Both the position numbers and the translations under genes were made by a program. A DNA stretch of 33,161 nt from Planctomycetota bacterium (GTDB taxonomy: Bacteria > Planctomycetota > SZUA-567): the NCBI GenBank assembly GCA_020060765.1, contig JAGUZQ010000020.1:1-33161 (forward strand), written 5' to 3'. The notes beneath the pieces were generated by a model. The model was not told the origin of the DNA. It saw only the letters and a program-made list of their open reading frames with translations, and ran no database searches. This document shows positions 8,843 to 15,865 of the stretch, piece after piece. Positions within the stretch are counted from its first letter, which is position 1; the number at the start of each line of letters is the position of its first letter.

Positions 8843-9784
8843 TCACAGCTTGCCGTAATAGATAACAAAATCCAGTTCGCCACCCAGCACCGTCGCCCAT
8901 TTGCCGCCGCCGTCCTCGGACTGGCGGTGAAAGCTTTCCTCGGTCAGTACCAAATCGCAGCGATAGCGTCCGGTCGGCAACCGAGCTTCGCCGACCGCCG
9001 GGCGCGAACTCTGCCAGCCCTTCTGGTTCTCCGCCCACAATTCGACCGCTCCCGGCGGGTCGAGCATTTCCGGGTCGTAGGCGTATTCCTCGCGCCTGAC
9101 CAGTTCCGTGCGGGCGATGGTGTCGCGGTTGCCCCACAAGCCGTTTAAAGCACGGTTCCATAAAACATGCAGGCTGCTGTTGAGATAAAAGGTTTTGAGA
9201 GTGTTGCCGCGGCTGTCGGTCACGAAATAATCGAACAGAAGGTACGATTCCACCCGCGACTTGTCCTCTGCCTTGCGATAGTCCCAGTCGTCGAAGTTGG
9301 TGCCGCTGCCCGGCAGCCGCCAGCGACCGACAAAACCAAGGCGCCGGTGCGCCTGGAAGTCACGGGCGTAGTCTCCGCGCAGTTTCATCTGGTAGGCGAA
9401 ATTAGGCTTCAGCCCTTTTGCCCTGAGAGTGCCGCAGAAAGTTTTGCCTACCTGCCTATAGGTAACGGTGACGGCGGCGTGGTCGTAGCTGAATTTTTCT
9501 CTGAAAGCGGCGGAATAGGGCGCGCCGGTGATATCGCGCCAGCGCTGCTCCTCCACCGCCGCGTCCTTGGTGGAAGCGAGAGGTCGCAGGTTGACTGAAA
9601 CCTCTTCCGGTTCGAGCAGGTTCCTTACTTCAGCCGGGGAGATATCGTCGCCTTCGCCCTGGAGAGGCTGGTACTCGGCTATGCGATAGCCCCCGAGCGC
9701 CGCCAGCACCAGCGCCGCGAGGATGATCCGCAACCGTCGCGCCCGTTCCCAGTTGGAGCAATGGTCGCGCCCGGTCACGGTCAT
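8843..9784 (-). CDS. Membrane-anchored or secreted protein of unknown function
   Basis: A 313-residue protein with one N-terminal membrane segment (about residues 18-35, LRIILAALVLAALGGYRIAEY) after a basic start, so the bulk is predicted outside the cytoplasmic membrane. The remainder is mixed alpha/beta with many aromatic residues and a W-rich middle (GTNFDDWDYRK; LWNRALNGLWGNRDT). I do not recognise the family. The start ATG overlaps the upstream gene's stop as ATGA, so it is the third gene of a coupled operon headed by the HD-GYP protein. That placement suggests an extracytoplasmic role linked to c-di-GMP signalling, but this is only context. Confidence 0.6.
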   Translation of the reverse strand: MTVTGRDHCSNWERARRLRIILAALVLAALGGYRIAEYQPLQGEGDDISPAEVRNLLEPEEVSVNLRPLASTKDAAVEEQRWRDITGAPYSAAFREKFSYDHAAVTVTYRQVGKTFCGTLRAKGLKPNFAYQMKLRGDYARDFQAHRRLGFVGRWRLPGSGTNFDDWDYRKAEDKSRVESYLLFDYFVTDSRGNTLKTFYLNSSLHVLWNRALNGLWGNRDTIARTELVRREEYAYDPEMLDPPGAVELWAENQKGWQSSRPAVGEARLPTGRYRCDLVLTEESFHRQSEDGGGKWATVLGGELDFVIYYGKL

Positions 9785-10185
9785 TCCTCTTCTTCCAGGG
9801 AAAGATGGCGGCGGAAACCGATCGCCAGATCCATAATGACGGAAGCCAGTTCCACCGCCATGCTGATCGCCTCTTCCGCAGGCATGTCGTGCTGGCGGCA
9901 GTGGGACAGGAACGCCCGCCTGAGCAGCCGCGCGAAGTCCGGCACCGCGTCGCGCCCGGCAGCCTTTTCCGTCAGCAGGAATTCCATCCAGCCAGACAAA
10001 CTGCCGAAGAGGTTGGCCAGCAGCAGGTGCTGCACGCGCTCGTCGTAGCCTTGTTCGCCCAGGCGGCGGCGCAAGGCTTTTTCCATCCTTTCGTGCGCAA
10101 AATCCAGGCGGCTGTTTTCGGCAAACTGCCGGAGAATCTCGTCCAGGGCGGCATCGAGGCTGCCCGGTGTTTCTTCATTTTTCAT
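9781..10185 (-). CDS. Small helical protein of unknown function in the HD-GYP operon
   Basis: A 134-residue soluble, almost entirely helical protein without recognised motifs. It has an acidic C-terminal end (SLEEEE) and no membrane segment or signal peptide. Its ATG shares a base with the HD-GYP stop (TAATG), there is no clear ribosome site, and its own stop overlaps the next start (ATGA). It is therefore translated only by coupling, in a fixed ratio to its neighbours. It could be a regulator or binding partner of the phosphodiesterase; nothing in the sequence proves that. Confidence 0.6.
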   Translation of the reverse strand: MKNEETPGSLDAALDEILRQFAENSRLDFAHERMEKALRRRLGEQGYDERVQHLLLANLFGSLSGWMEFLLTEKAAGRDAVPDFARLLRRAFLSHCRQHDMPAEEAISMAVELASVIMDLAIGFRRHLSLEEEE

Positions 10186-11402
10186 TATTCGATTCCGATA
10201 TTGGCATAGTCGCGGAATTTCGCGAAGTCTTCTTCCTTGTCGGCGTATTCATCCCGCACCGCGACGATGCGGTCGATCACCCCGGCAAACGCCTTGACCA
10301 TTTGCGGGGCGAAGTGCCTGCCGTTTTCCTCGTGGATGATAGCCATTACTTTTTCGTGCGGGAACGCGGGCTTGTACACGCGCTTGCAGGACAGGGCATC
10401 GTACACGTCGGCCAGCGCCACGATCTGGCAGATCGGCGGAATGTCGCTGCCGGAAATGCCCTGCGGGTAGCCTGAGCCGTCCCATTTTTCGTGATGTCCC
10501 AACGCCACCATCCGGCTCCACTGCATGACTTCATTCTTGGCGTTGGAAAGAATGTTGGCGCCGATGACGGTATGTTTTTCCATAATCGTACGCTCGTCGG
10601 GGTCGAGTTTGCCCGGCTTGTGCAGGATGCTGTCGGGGATACCCAGTTTGCCCACGTCGTGCATGGGACTGGCATACTCGACCATATCCGCCATTTCCTC
10701 GCTCCAGCCCAGCGCTTCGGCGATAAGGGCGGAGAATTTCGCCACGCGGATGATGTGGTTGGCGGTTTCCTTGTCGCGCCATTCCGCCGCCACGCCCAGG
10801 CGCTGGAGGGTTTCCAGATGGGCTTCGCGCAGACTGGCGGTAAGCAGAGTATTGCGGATGGCGACGCCTGCCTGGCTGGCCAACGCCTGCGCGAGGCGGG
10901 TCTTGCGGGCGTCGAAAGGCACGACTCGATTCTTGTATTTGGCGTTGATCAGTTGCAGTACGCCGATGACGTTCTGCTCCCGATCCAGCATCGGCACCGC
11001 GAGGTTGGAATGGGTGGAGTAATTGTTTTTTCGATCAAAGTCGGGGCTGTACTGGAACAGGCAGCTTACGTCCACGTTCTGCACATCGGGGATGTTGACT
11101 ACTTCGCGGGTGAAGGCGGCGGCTCCGGCGATGGATTTCATGTTGACCGGCAGGGAAAAGGAGGAAAAGAGGCTGTCGGCCTGTTCCTGTCCCAGCCGCT
11201 CGACAAAGGTCTGGCATTGCGCCACTTCCGCCCGCAGCACGCCGCCCTTGACCAGGTAAAGTGTACCGGCGTCGGCGGAGGTGAAGCGGCGGGCTTCGCG
11301 CAGGATCAGGGTCAGCAGTTCGCGCAGATCGCGGGTGCTGGACAGCGCGATGCCGACGTTAAGCAACTCCTCCAGCATCTTCGGCGTAATGGTTGTGTCC
11401 AA
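10185..11402 (-). CDS. GAF-HD-GYP cyclic-di-GMP phosphodiesterase
   Basis: A 405-residue cytoplasmic protein. Residues about 15-185 form a GAF domain (ISSTRDLRELL-like start, NLAVPMLDREQNVIGVLQLIN core). Residues about 198-375 form an HD-GYP domain with an intact HD pair (H248-D249 in HDVGKLGIPDS) and an intact GYP signature (HHEKWDGSGYPQG, 303-315). Proteins with both motifs hydrolyse c-di-GMP; the GAF domain probably binds a small ligand that controls the activity. The start codon is uncertain: TTG 11402 gives the full GAF domain but has a poor ribosome site, and the next candidate is ATG 11378. It is the first gene of a three-gene overlapping operon. Confidence 0.9.
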   Translation of the reverse strand: MDTTITPKMLEELLNVGIALSSTRDLRELLTLILREARRFTSADAGTLYLVKGGVLRAEVAQCQTFVERLGQEQADSLFSSFSLPVNMKSIAGAAAFTREVVNIPDVQNVDVSCLFQYSPDFDRKNNYSTHSNLAVPMLDREQNVIGVLQLINAKYKNRVVPFDARKTRLAQALASQAGVAIRNTLLTASLREAHLETLQRLGVAAEWRDKETANHIIRVAKFSALIAEALGWSEEMADMVEYASPMHDVGKLGIPDSILHKPGKLDPDERTIMEKHTVIGANILSNAKNEVMQWSRMVALGHHEKWDGSGYPQGISGSDIPPICQIVALADVYDALSCKRVYKPAFPHEKVMAIIHEENGRHFAPQMVKAFAGVIDRIVAVRDEYADKEEDFAKFRDYANIGIE

Positions 11403-11422
11403 TTAACCTGAGCCTTTTTTTT

Positions 11423-11438
11423 AGGGACTAAGGGACTG
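11423..11438 (+). repeat. Solitary GGGACT heptamer repeat
   Basis: AGGGACTAAGGGACT is a two-unit copy of the GGGACT heptamer array found as inverted arms at 15686-15825 and 16904-17117. Here only one arm is seen, just upstream of the HD-GYP start, so it would be transcribed in that operon's leader. Confidence 0.6.
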
Positions 11439-11484
11439 ATAACACAAACCGCGCCCACATTCACAAATACCAATCTCTATTGCT

Positions 11485-11513
11485 AGAGTACCGATCAGAA
11501 GGCGACTGGTCAA
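11485..11513 (-). promoter_or_regulatory. Possible promoter of the HD-GYP operon
   Basis: On the minus strand, TTGACC (11513-11508) is followed after 17 bases by TACTCT (11490-11485). It lies about 85 bases upstream of the TTG start. The -10 match is mediocre, so this is only a candidate. Confidence 0.3.
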
Positions 11514-11567
11514 CAAAAATGGCTGGCAAATTAAAACCCGGGCAGAGGAAAAAAATCATAACATGTC

Positions 11568-11595
11568 TTGACAGATCGGGTTTTGCCTGTATATT
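11568..11595 (+). promoter_or_regulatory. Sigma-70-type promoter of the tRNA-Val gene
   Basis: TTGACA (11568-11573), a 16-base spacer, and TATATT (11590-11595). The predicted start point would be about 30 bases before the mature tRNA. Confidence 0.7.
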
Positions 11596-11635
11596 GTCCA
11601 ATTCCGAAGCGCGTACTTTTGCTTCATATTAATAA

Positions 11636-11712
11636 GGGCGATTAGCTCAGTTGGCTAGAGCACTAGCTCGACAAGCTAGGGGTCACTGGTTCAAGTCCAG
11701 TATCGCCCACCA
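11636..11712 (+). tRNA. tRNA-Val(GAC) with C at position 33
   Basis: A 77-base cloverleaf with all four arms perfect: acceptor GGGCGAT/ATCGCCC, D stem GCTC/GAGC, anticodon stem CTAGC/GCTAG, T stem ACTGG/CCAGT with loop TTCAAGT, discriminator A and encoded CCA. The 7-base anticodon loop is TCGACAA, so the anticodon at 34-36 is GAC (11670-11672), which reads valine GUC/GUU. Position 33 is C (11669) instead of the near-universal U33, which normally makes the U-turn. The identity as valine is supported by A73 and the GAC anticodon. Confidence 0.92.
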
Positions 11713-11741
11713 TAACACAAGGCGCTTTCAGCGCTTACGGA

Positions 11742-11770
11742 TTCCGGCGGGAGCGCCCTCCCTTCCGGAA
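11742..11770 (+). other. Bulged hairpin after the tRNA
   Basis: TTCCGG (11742-11747) pairs with CCGGAA (11765-11770), and inside it GGGAG (11749-11753) pairs with CTCCC (11758-11762) around a CGCC loop. There is no U-tract, so it is not a standard intrinsic terminator; it may be a processing or weak termination structure. The rest of the 168-base gap from the tRNA to the HicB gene shows nothing else. Confidence 0.4.
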
Positions 11771-11880
11771 ACGAAAATACGGCGGCAATGTCGTCGACTC
11801 GAAAAGGGCGCGAACAATCCGGCCATTACTCCCTTCCGTCCGCGGCAAGGGCTTGCCTGTTGTTTGCGCTATTTATTTGC

Positions 11881-12108
11881 ATGAAAAGATTTTTAGTCAT
11901 TATCGAAGAAAGCAAAACCGGCTTCGCGGCCTATTCGCCAGACCTGCCGGGTTGTATCGCTACCGGCGAAACCAGGGAAGAGGTCGAGACCCTGATGTAC
12001 GAAGCCATGCAGTTTCATCTGGAAGGATTGAAAGAGGAAGGGTTGCCGGTTCCGGAAGGCAAGTCTTTCGCCGAATTTATGGTACTCCCGGAAACCGCCA
12101 GCGCGTAA
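11881..12108 (+). CDS. HicB-like antitoxin-family protein (orphan)
   Basis: A 75-residue protein with the HicB partial RNase-H-like fold: FLVIIEESKTGFAAYSPDLP, then GCIATGETREEVETLM and a helix (YEAMQFHLEGLKEEG). HicB normally neutralises the small HicA mRNA interferase, whose gene lies directly beside it. No HicA-like frame is visible on either side (tRNA upstream, thrS 16 bases downstream), so this is an orphan, as is common for this family. There is no C-terminal DNA-binding extension. ATG 11881 is chosen from the family N-terminus; an in-frame ATG at 11788 would add 31 residues without similarity, and neither start has a good ribosome site. Confidence 0.75.
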   Translation: MKRFLVIIEESKTGFAAYSPDLPGCIATGETREEVETLMYEAMQFHLEGLKEEGLPVPEGKSFAEFMVLPETASA

Positions 12109-12124
12109 CGCGGAAAGATAAATT

Positions 12125-14035
12125 ATGCCTATCATCACCTTGCCTGACGGCAACAAACTTGAATTCGCCGCCCCGGTTTCCATACGTGAAATCGCGGAGA
12201 AGATCGGCAAAAGACTGGCCAAGGACGCCCTCGCGGGAGAAGTCGACGGCAAACTGGTCGACCTGTCCTGCGTTGTCGCGGCTGACGCGAAAATCAGGAT
12301 TATCACACCGAACCTGCCCGAAGGGTTGGAGTTGATGCGCCACTCCGCCGCGCACGTGATGGCGGAAGCGATCTGCGAGGTCTTTCCCGGCACCAAACTC
12401 GCTTACGGCCCGGCAGTCAAGGACGGCTTCTTCTACGACGTCGACTCGCCTGAGCCGATTACCGATAAAGACCTGTCGAACATCCATAAGGCGATGCAGA
12501 AAATCGTCAAGAAAAACCAGCCTTTCGAACGGCACGAACTTGGCCGCGCCGAAGCGGGCGAGAAATACCGCCACGATGAATACAAGACCGACAACATCGA
12601 GCGCGCCGGCGGCGAGGTGATATCGTTTTACCGGCAAGGCGGGTTCGAGGATCTGTGCCGCGGGCCGCACGTGCCCTCGACGGGGCGGATCGGTGCGTTC
12701 AAGGTGATGAGCCTGGCCGGCGCCTACTGGCACGGCGACGAAACCAAACAGCAGCTCACCCGCGTCTACGGCACCGCCTGGGCGACGCAGGAAGAACTGG
12801 ACGCCCATCTTCATCGTCTGGAAGAAGCGAAGAAACGCGACCACCGCAAACTCGGGCGTGACCTGGGCCTGTTTGAATTTCATCCCGAAGCGCCGGGCAT
12901 GGCGTTCTGGCGCAATAACGGCGTGCTGCTTTATCGGGGCGTGGAGAACTATATCCGCGACCTGTGCAACAAGCATGGCTACGAGGAATTCCGCACCCCG
13001 CAGATTCTGGTCAAGGATCTGTGGGTCACTTCCGGCCACTGGGAAAACTACGCCGACAAGATGTACATTACCGAAAAAGACGGGCGCGAGTTCGGGGTGA
13101 AACCGATGAACTGCCCCGGCAGCCTGATCCTTTACAAAGCGGGTCTGTACAGCCATAACGACCTGCCGCTGCGCTGGGCAGAGTTTGGGCATGTCCACCG
13201 CTTCGAAGGCAGCGGCGAGGTGCACGGGCTGGTGCGGGTGCGAGGCTTTACCCAGGACGACGCCCATATTTTCTGCACCCCGAAACAGTTACAGAAAGAA
13301 ATCGAGCATTGCATCCAGTTCGTGTTCGAGGTCTATACCACCCTCGGCATGAAATTCGACCATATCGAGCTTTCCACCCGCCCGGAGAAATCCATCGGCA
13401 CGGCGGAGATGTGGGAAGTGGCGGAAAAGGCTTTGCAGGGCGCGCTGGAAGAATTGAAAATAAACTACAAGCTCAACCCCGGCGACGGCGCGTTTTACGG
13501 GCCGAAGATCGACTTCCACCTCGCCGACGCCATCGGCCGTACCTGGCAGATGGGCACGATCCAGGTGGACTTCGCCTTGCCGGAAAGGTTCGACCTGCAC
13601 TATGTCGACGAGAAATCCGAACGCCAGCGCCCGGTGATGATCCACCGCGCGGTGTCGGGTTCGCTGGAGCGTTTCATCGGCGTGCTGGTCGAGCATTACG
13701 CGGGGGATTTCCCGCTGTGGCTGGCGCCCGAGCAGGCGCGGCTCCTGACCATCACCGACAATCATATTGAATATGCGGAAAAAGTCGCTACTCTGCTGCG
13801 CGAAAAAAACCTGCGGGTCAAGGTCGACCGGCGCGGCGGCAAGATCGGCGCGAAAATCCGCGACGGCGAACTGCAGAAGATTCCGTATCTGGCGATTATC
13901 GGCGACAAGGAAGTAGAGGATGGCCTGGTCTCGGTGCGGCGGCGCTTGGCAGGCGACCTTGGCCAGATGACGGCGGAGGATTTCGCGAAACGTTTGGCGG
14001 AGGAAGTGGCGACAAAGGCTCTTCCGCCGGAATGA
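12125..14035 (+). CDS. thrS: Threonine--tRNA ligase
   Basis: A 636-residue full-length class II synthetase. It contains an N-terminal TGS domain (1-62), an editing domain with HSAAH (H73, H77) and CRGPH, the catalytic core with motif 2 (GHVHRFEGSGEVHGLVRVRGF) read in part as RFEGSGEVHGL, the zinc-ligand region MNCPGS, motif 3 (IHRAVSGSLERFIG) and a C-terminal anticodon-binding domain with DRRGGKIGAKIRDGELQKIP. It charges tRNA-Thr with threonine and edits mischarged serine. It heads the thrS-infC-rpmI-rplT-pheS-pheT cluster that is conserved in many bacteria. The 16 bases before it leave no room for a T-box or attenuator. Nothing unusual was seen. Confidence 0.97.
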   Translation: MPIITLPDGNKLEFAAPVSIREIAEKIGKRLAKDALAGEVDGKLVDLSCVVAADAKIRIITPNLPEGLELMRHSAAHVMAEAICEVFPGTKLAYGPAVKDGFFYDVDSPEPITDKDLSNIHKAMQKIVKKNQPFERHELGRAEAGEKYRHDEYKTDNIERAGGEVISFYRQGGFEDLCRGPHVPSTGRIGAFKVMSLAGAYWHGDETKQQLTRVYGTAWATQEELDAHLHRLEEAKKRDHRKLGRDLGLFEFHPEAPGMAFWRNNGVLLYRGVENYIRDLCNKHGYEEFRTPQILVKDLWVTSGHWENYADKMYITEKDGREFGVKPMNCPGSLILYKAGLYSHNDLPLRWAEFGHVHRFEGSGEVHGLVRVRGFTQDDAHIFCTPKQLQKEIEHCIQFVFEVYTTLGMKFDHIELSTRPEKSIGTAEMWEVAEKALQGALEELKINYKLNPGDGAFYGPKIDFHLADAIGRTWQMGTIQVDFALPERFDLHYVDEKSERQRPVMIHRAVSGSLERFIGVLVEHYAGDFPLWLAPEQARLLTITDNHIEYAEKVATLLREKNLRVKVDRRGGKIGAKIRDGELQKIPYLAIIGDKEVEDGLVSVRRRLAGDLGQMTAEDFAKRLAEEVATKALPPE

Positions 14036-14053
14036 GGATTCACGGCTTTTGAC

Positions 14054-14069
14054 AGGAGGACATGCGATT
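14054..14069 (+). promoter_or_regulatory. Strong ribosome site in front of an AUU start codon (infC)
   Basis: AGGAGGA (14054-14060) is followed by a 6-base spacer and then ATT (14067-14069), which is in frame with infC. The next in-frame ATGs (14088, 14094) have no comparable ribosome site. ATG 14062 is out of frame, one base from the ribosome site, and opens only a nine-codon frame. Confidence 0.75.
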
Positions 14070-14786
14070 AGCTCGAAGAAAAAACAGATGAGCATGAACG
14101 AGGAGATAGATGCTCCCGAGGTTCGTCTGATCGACGAGGACAATCAGCAGCTAGGCATCGTCAAGCTTCAGGAGGCGCTGGCGCGCGCGAAAGAGGCGGA
14201 GCTGGATCTGGTTGAGATCAGCCCCTCCGCCACTCCGCCGGTCTGCCGCATCATGGACTTCGGCAAGTTCAAGTACCAGGCGCAGAAAAAAGAGCACGAT
14301 CAGAAACGCAAGCATCACGGCGTGGAGATGAAACAGATCCGGATCAAAACCTTCCGGATCGACATGCACGACGTCGGGATCAAGCTCAAGCAGGCAAAGA
14401 AATTCCTGGAAGCGGGGCACCGGCTGCTGTTTACGATGATGTTCCGCGCGCGCGAGCATAACCACTCCGACATAGGCGCGGAACTGCTGGTCAAGGAATT
14501 CGCCAACCCCCTGGCCTATATCGCCAAGCTGGACAGCCAGCCTCGGAAAGAAGGCAAGAAGATGACGATGTCCCTTTCCCCGCTGCCCAACTTCAAGCAG
14601 ATCGCGGCGCAGTTGCGGAAAGAAGAGGAAAAAACGGCCAAGTTGGGTTCCAGGCAGATCGAAGATGATGAGGATGATATTGAAGATATCGAGGACATCG
14701 ATGATACCGACGATAGCGATGACATTGATGACGACACCGGGGACGACAGCGAAGAACAGGACGAAGAACAGAAAGCGGAAGATTGA
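14067..14786 (+). CDS. infC: Translation initiation factor IF-3 with acidic C-terminal tail
   Basis: IF-3 prevents premature 50S joining and checks start-codon fidelity. Both domains are present: N domain (EVRLIDEDNQQLGIVKLQEA, VEISPSATPPVCRIMDFGKF) and C domain (KTFRIDMHDVGIKLKQAKKFL, FRAREHNHSDIG). The family signature PPVCRIMDFGKFKY is intact. With the AUU start the product has 240 residues, against about 180 in E. coli. The surplus is a C-terminal tail of about 45 residues, nearly all D, E, S and I (from about nt 14652). E. coli infC also starts with AUU, which lets IF-3 repress its own translation; the same control is likely here. The start lies 30 bases after thrS. Confidence 0.95.
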   Translation: MSSKKKQMSMNEEIDAPEVRLIDEDNQQLGIVKLQEALARAKEAELDLVEISPSATPPVCRIMDFGKFKYQAQKKEHDQKRKHHGVEMKQIRIKTFRIDMHDVGIKLKQAKKFLEAGHRLLFTMMFRAREHNHSDIGAELLVKEFANPLAYIAKLDSQPRKEGKKMTMSLSPLPNFKQIAAQLRKEEEKTAKLGSRQIEDDEDDIEDIEDIDDTDDSDDIDDDTGDDSEEQDEEQKAED

Positions 14787-14813
14787 GTAGTTAGGGAGCA
14801 GTGATATTTTTTG

Positions 14814-14829
14814 TCCGCTTTCGAGCGGA
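14814..14829 (+). promoter_or_regulatory. UUCG-capped hairpin in the infC-rpmI gap
   Basis: TCCGCT-TTCG-AGCGGA is a perfect 6-bp stem with a stable UUCG tetraloop, ending 23 bases before rpmI ATG. It lies directly upstream of the rpmI ribosome site, so it may be part of an L20-responsive or processing structure as known upstream of rpmI-rplT in other bacteria. The regulatory role is inferred. Confidence 0.5.
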
Positions 14830-14851
14830 AGCAGGAAGAAAGGAAATAGCA

Positions 14852-15049
14852 ATGCCTAAACAGAAACCATGCAAAGGACTCAGGAAGCGCGTGCGTGTCA
14901 CCAAGACCGGCAAGGTGGTGAGCGTCTCCTGCGGCAGCGGCCACCGCAAGGTCGTGAAGGGAGCCAAGAAAAACCGCAAGCTGACGCGCATACGGGTGAT
15001 TTCGCCCATCGCCGCCAAGCAGATCAAGAGACTGCTGGGATACAAATAA
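14852..15049 (+). CDS. rpmI: 50S ribosomal protein L35
   Basis: A 65-residue, very basic protein with the L35 layout: MPK start, KRVRVTKTGKV, a GHRK segment, KNRKL and a C-terminal helix ending KRLLGYK. It belongs to the large subunit. The sequence is somewhat divergent (two Cys in the first 30 residues; the usual alanine-rich start is absent), but position between infC and rplT leaves little doubt. ATG 14852 is preceded by GAAAGGA. An in-frame start at 14801 would overlap the leader hairpin and is rejected. Confidence 0.93.
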   Translation: MPKQKPCKGLRKRVRVTKTGKVVSVSCGSGHRKVVKGAKKNRKLTRIRVISPIAAKQIKRLLGYK

Positions 15050-15060
15050 GGTTCAGCCTT

Positions 15061-15104
15061 GCGGGGCGGTTTTGCCTCGCCGACAGGAGGTGGCATGGTG
15101 CCAC
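15061..15104 (+). promoter_or_regulatory. Two hairpins between rpmI and rplT
   Basis: GCGGGGC (15061-15067) pairs with GCCTCGC (15074-15080), and GTGGCA (15090-15095) pairs with TGCCAC (15099-15104). The 151-base gap between these two ribosomal genes is unusually long. A role in L20 feedback control is possible by analogy with other L35-L20 operons; it is not shown by the sequence. Confidence 0.4.
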
Positions 15105-15200
15105 TGCCTTCTTTCGCCAACGATTGCCAGGCGCGATTTTTCCTCGCTCCCTTCGTTAGCGGTTTTTTTAAGTTCAAATTCGCATTAGAGGAGTAAAATT

Positions 15201-15563
15201 ATGGCACGCAGCACAATCGGTCCTGCCCGGCATGCCAGGAAAAAGAAACTTCTGAAAAGAGCCAAGGGGTTCCGCGGCGGACGCAGCAAGCTGTCCCGGG
15301 TCGCCAAGCACGTGGTGCTGTACGCCGAACGCCACGCCACCAACGACCGCCGCAAGCGCAAGGGCGATTACCGCCGCCTGTGGATCACCCGCATCAGCGC
15401 CGCCGTGCGGATGCACGAGATGTCCTACAGCCAGTTCATAAACGCCCTGAAGAAAGCCTCCATCGAACTCGACCGCAAGTCGCTGTCGGAGCTGGCCATC
15501 AACAATCCCGAAGCTTTTGCCGAGATTGTCAACCAGGCCAAGGCGGCACTGAACGCGGCGTAG
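15201..15563 (+). CDS. rplT: 50S ribosomal protein L20
   Basis: A 120-residue basic protein of normal length. It shows the long N-terminal basic helix (RKKKLLKRAKGFRGGRSKLS), the conserved YAERHATNDRRKRKGDYRRLW core, RISAAVRMHEMSYSQFINAL, and a C-terminal globular part (LAINNPEAFAEIVNQAK). L20 is essential for early 50S assembly and often represses its own operon by binding the leader. AGAGGAG precedes ATG 15201. A terminator follows. Confidence 0.97.
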   Translation: MARSTIGPARHARKKKLLKRAKGFRGGRSKLSRVAKHVVLYAERHATNDRRKRKGDYRRLWITRISAAVRMHEMSYSQFINALKKASIELDRKSLSELAINNPEAFAEIVNQAKAALNAA

Positions 15564-15590
15564 TTTCCCGGCAATCAAACTGCGATAAAC

Positions 15591-15634
15591 GACCCGTTTT
15601 CAGGAAAGCTTGGGAACGGGTCTGCTTATTTTTC
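15591..15634 (+). terminator. Intrinsic terminator after rplT
   Basis: GACCCGTT (15591-15598) pairs with AACGGGTC (15615-15622), followed by TGCTTATTTTTC. The loop is 16 bases. It lies 28 bases after the rplT stop and would separate rplT from pheS. Confidence 0.65.
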
Positions 15635-15685
15635 ATGGAAGAACACAAGTGAGTATAACTCCTCGCAAACAGGGGTAATAACATG

Positions 15686-15825
15686 TAAGGGACTAGGGGA
15701 CTAAGGCTCTGGTCGAAGATTTCCCTACTTGCTGTATTTTTTCGCAATAGGGAGTTATCGGCGTAACGCCTGCAAACTTTTTTTCTTAGTCCCTTAGAGC
15801 CTTAGTCCCTAATCCGCTTGTCCCT
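15686..15825 (+). repeat. Inverted GGGACT heptamer arrays between rplT and pheS
   Basis: The left array (15686-15712) and right array (15785-15825) are inverted copies; GGGACTAAGGCTCT at 15697-15710 matches AGAGCCTTAGTCCC at 15796-15809 exactly, with an 85-base interior. The interior has a further small inverted repeat (TCCCTA at 15721-15726 and TAGGGA at 15748-15753). No gene is seen in the 302 bases between rplT and pheS apart from this and the terminator. Confidence 0.75.
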
Positions 15826-15865
15826 GTATTATGGGACACTGTACCAAGCCTTATTGGAGGCAACC

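Noticed and set aside
11636..11712. tRNA-derived attachment site for an integrated element
   Set aside because: No integrase and no second copy of the tRNA 3' end were found in the window.
11713..11880. hicA toxin gene upstream of hicB
   Set aside because: No small basic double-stranded-RNA-binding-like frame with a ribosome site is present in the gap.
12109..12124. T-box or attenuator before thrS
   Set aside because: Only 16 bases separate hicB and thrS, with no leader structure.
12077..13267. 396-codon minus-strand frame opposite thrS
   Set aside because: An antisense shadow caused by the GC-rich codon use of thrS; no ribosome site or protein similarity.
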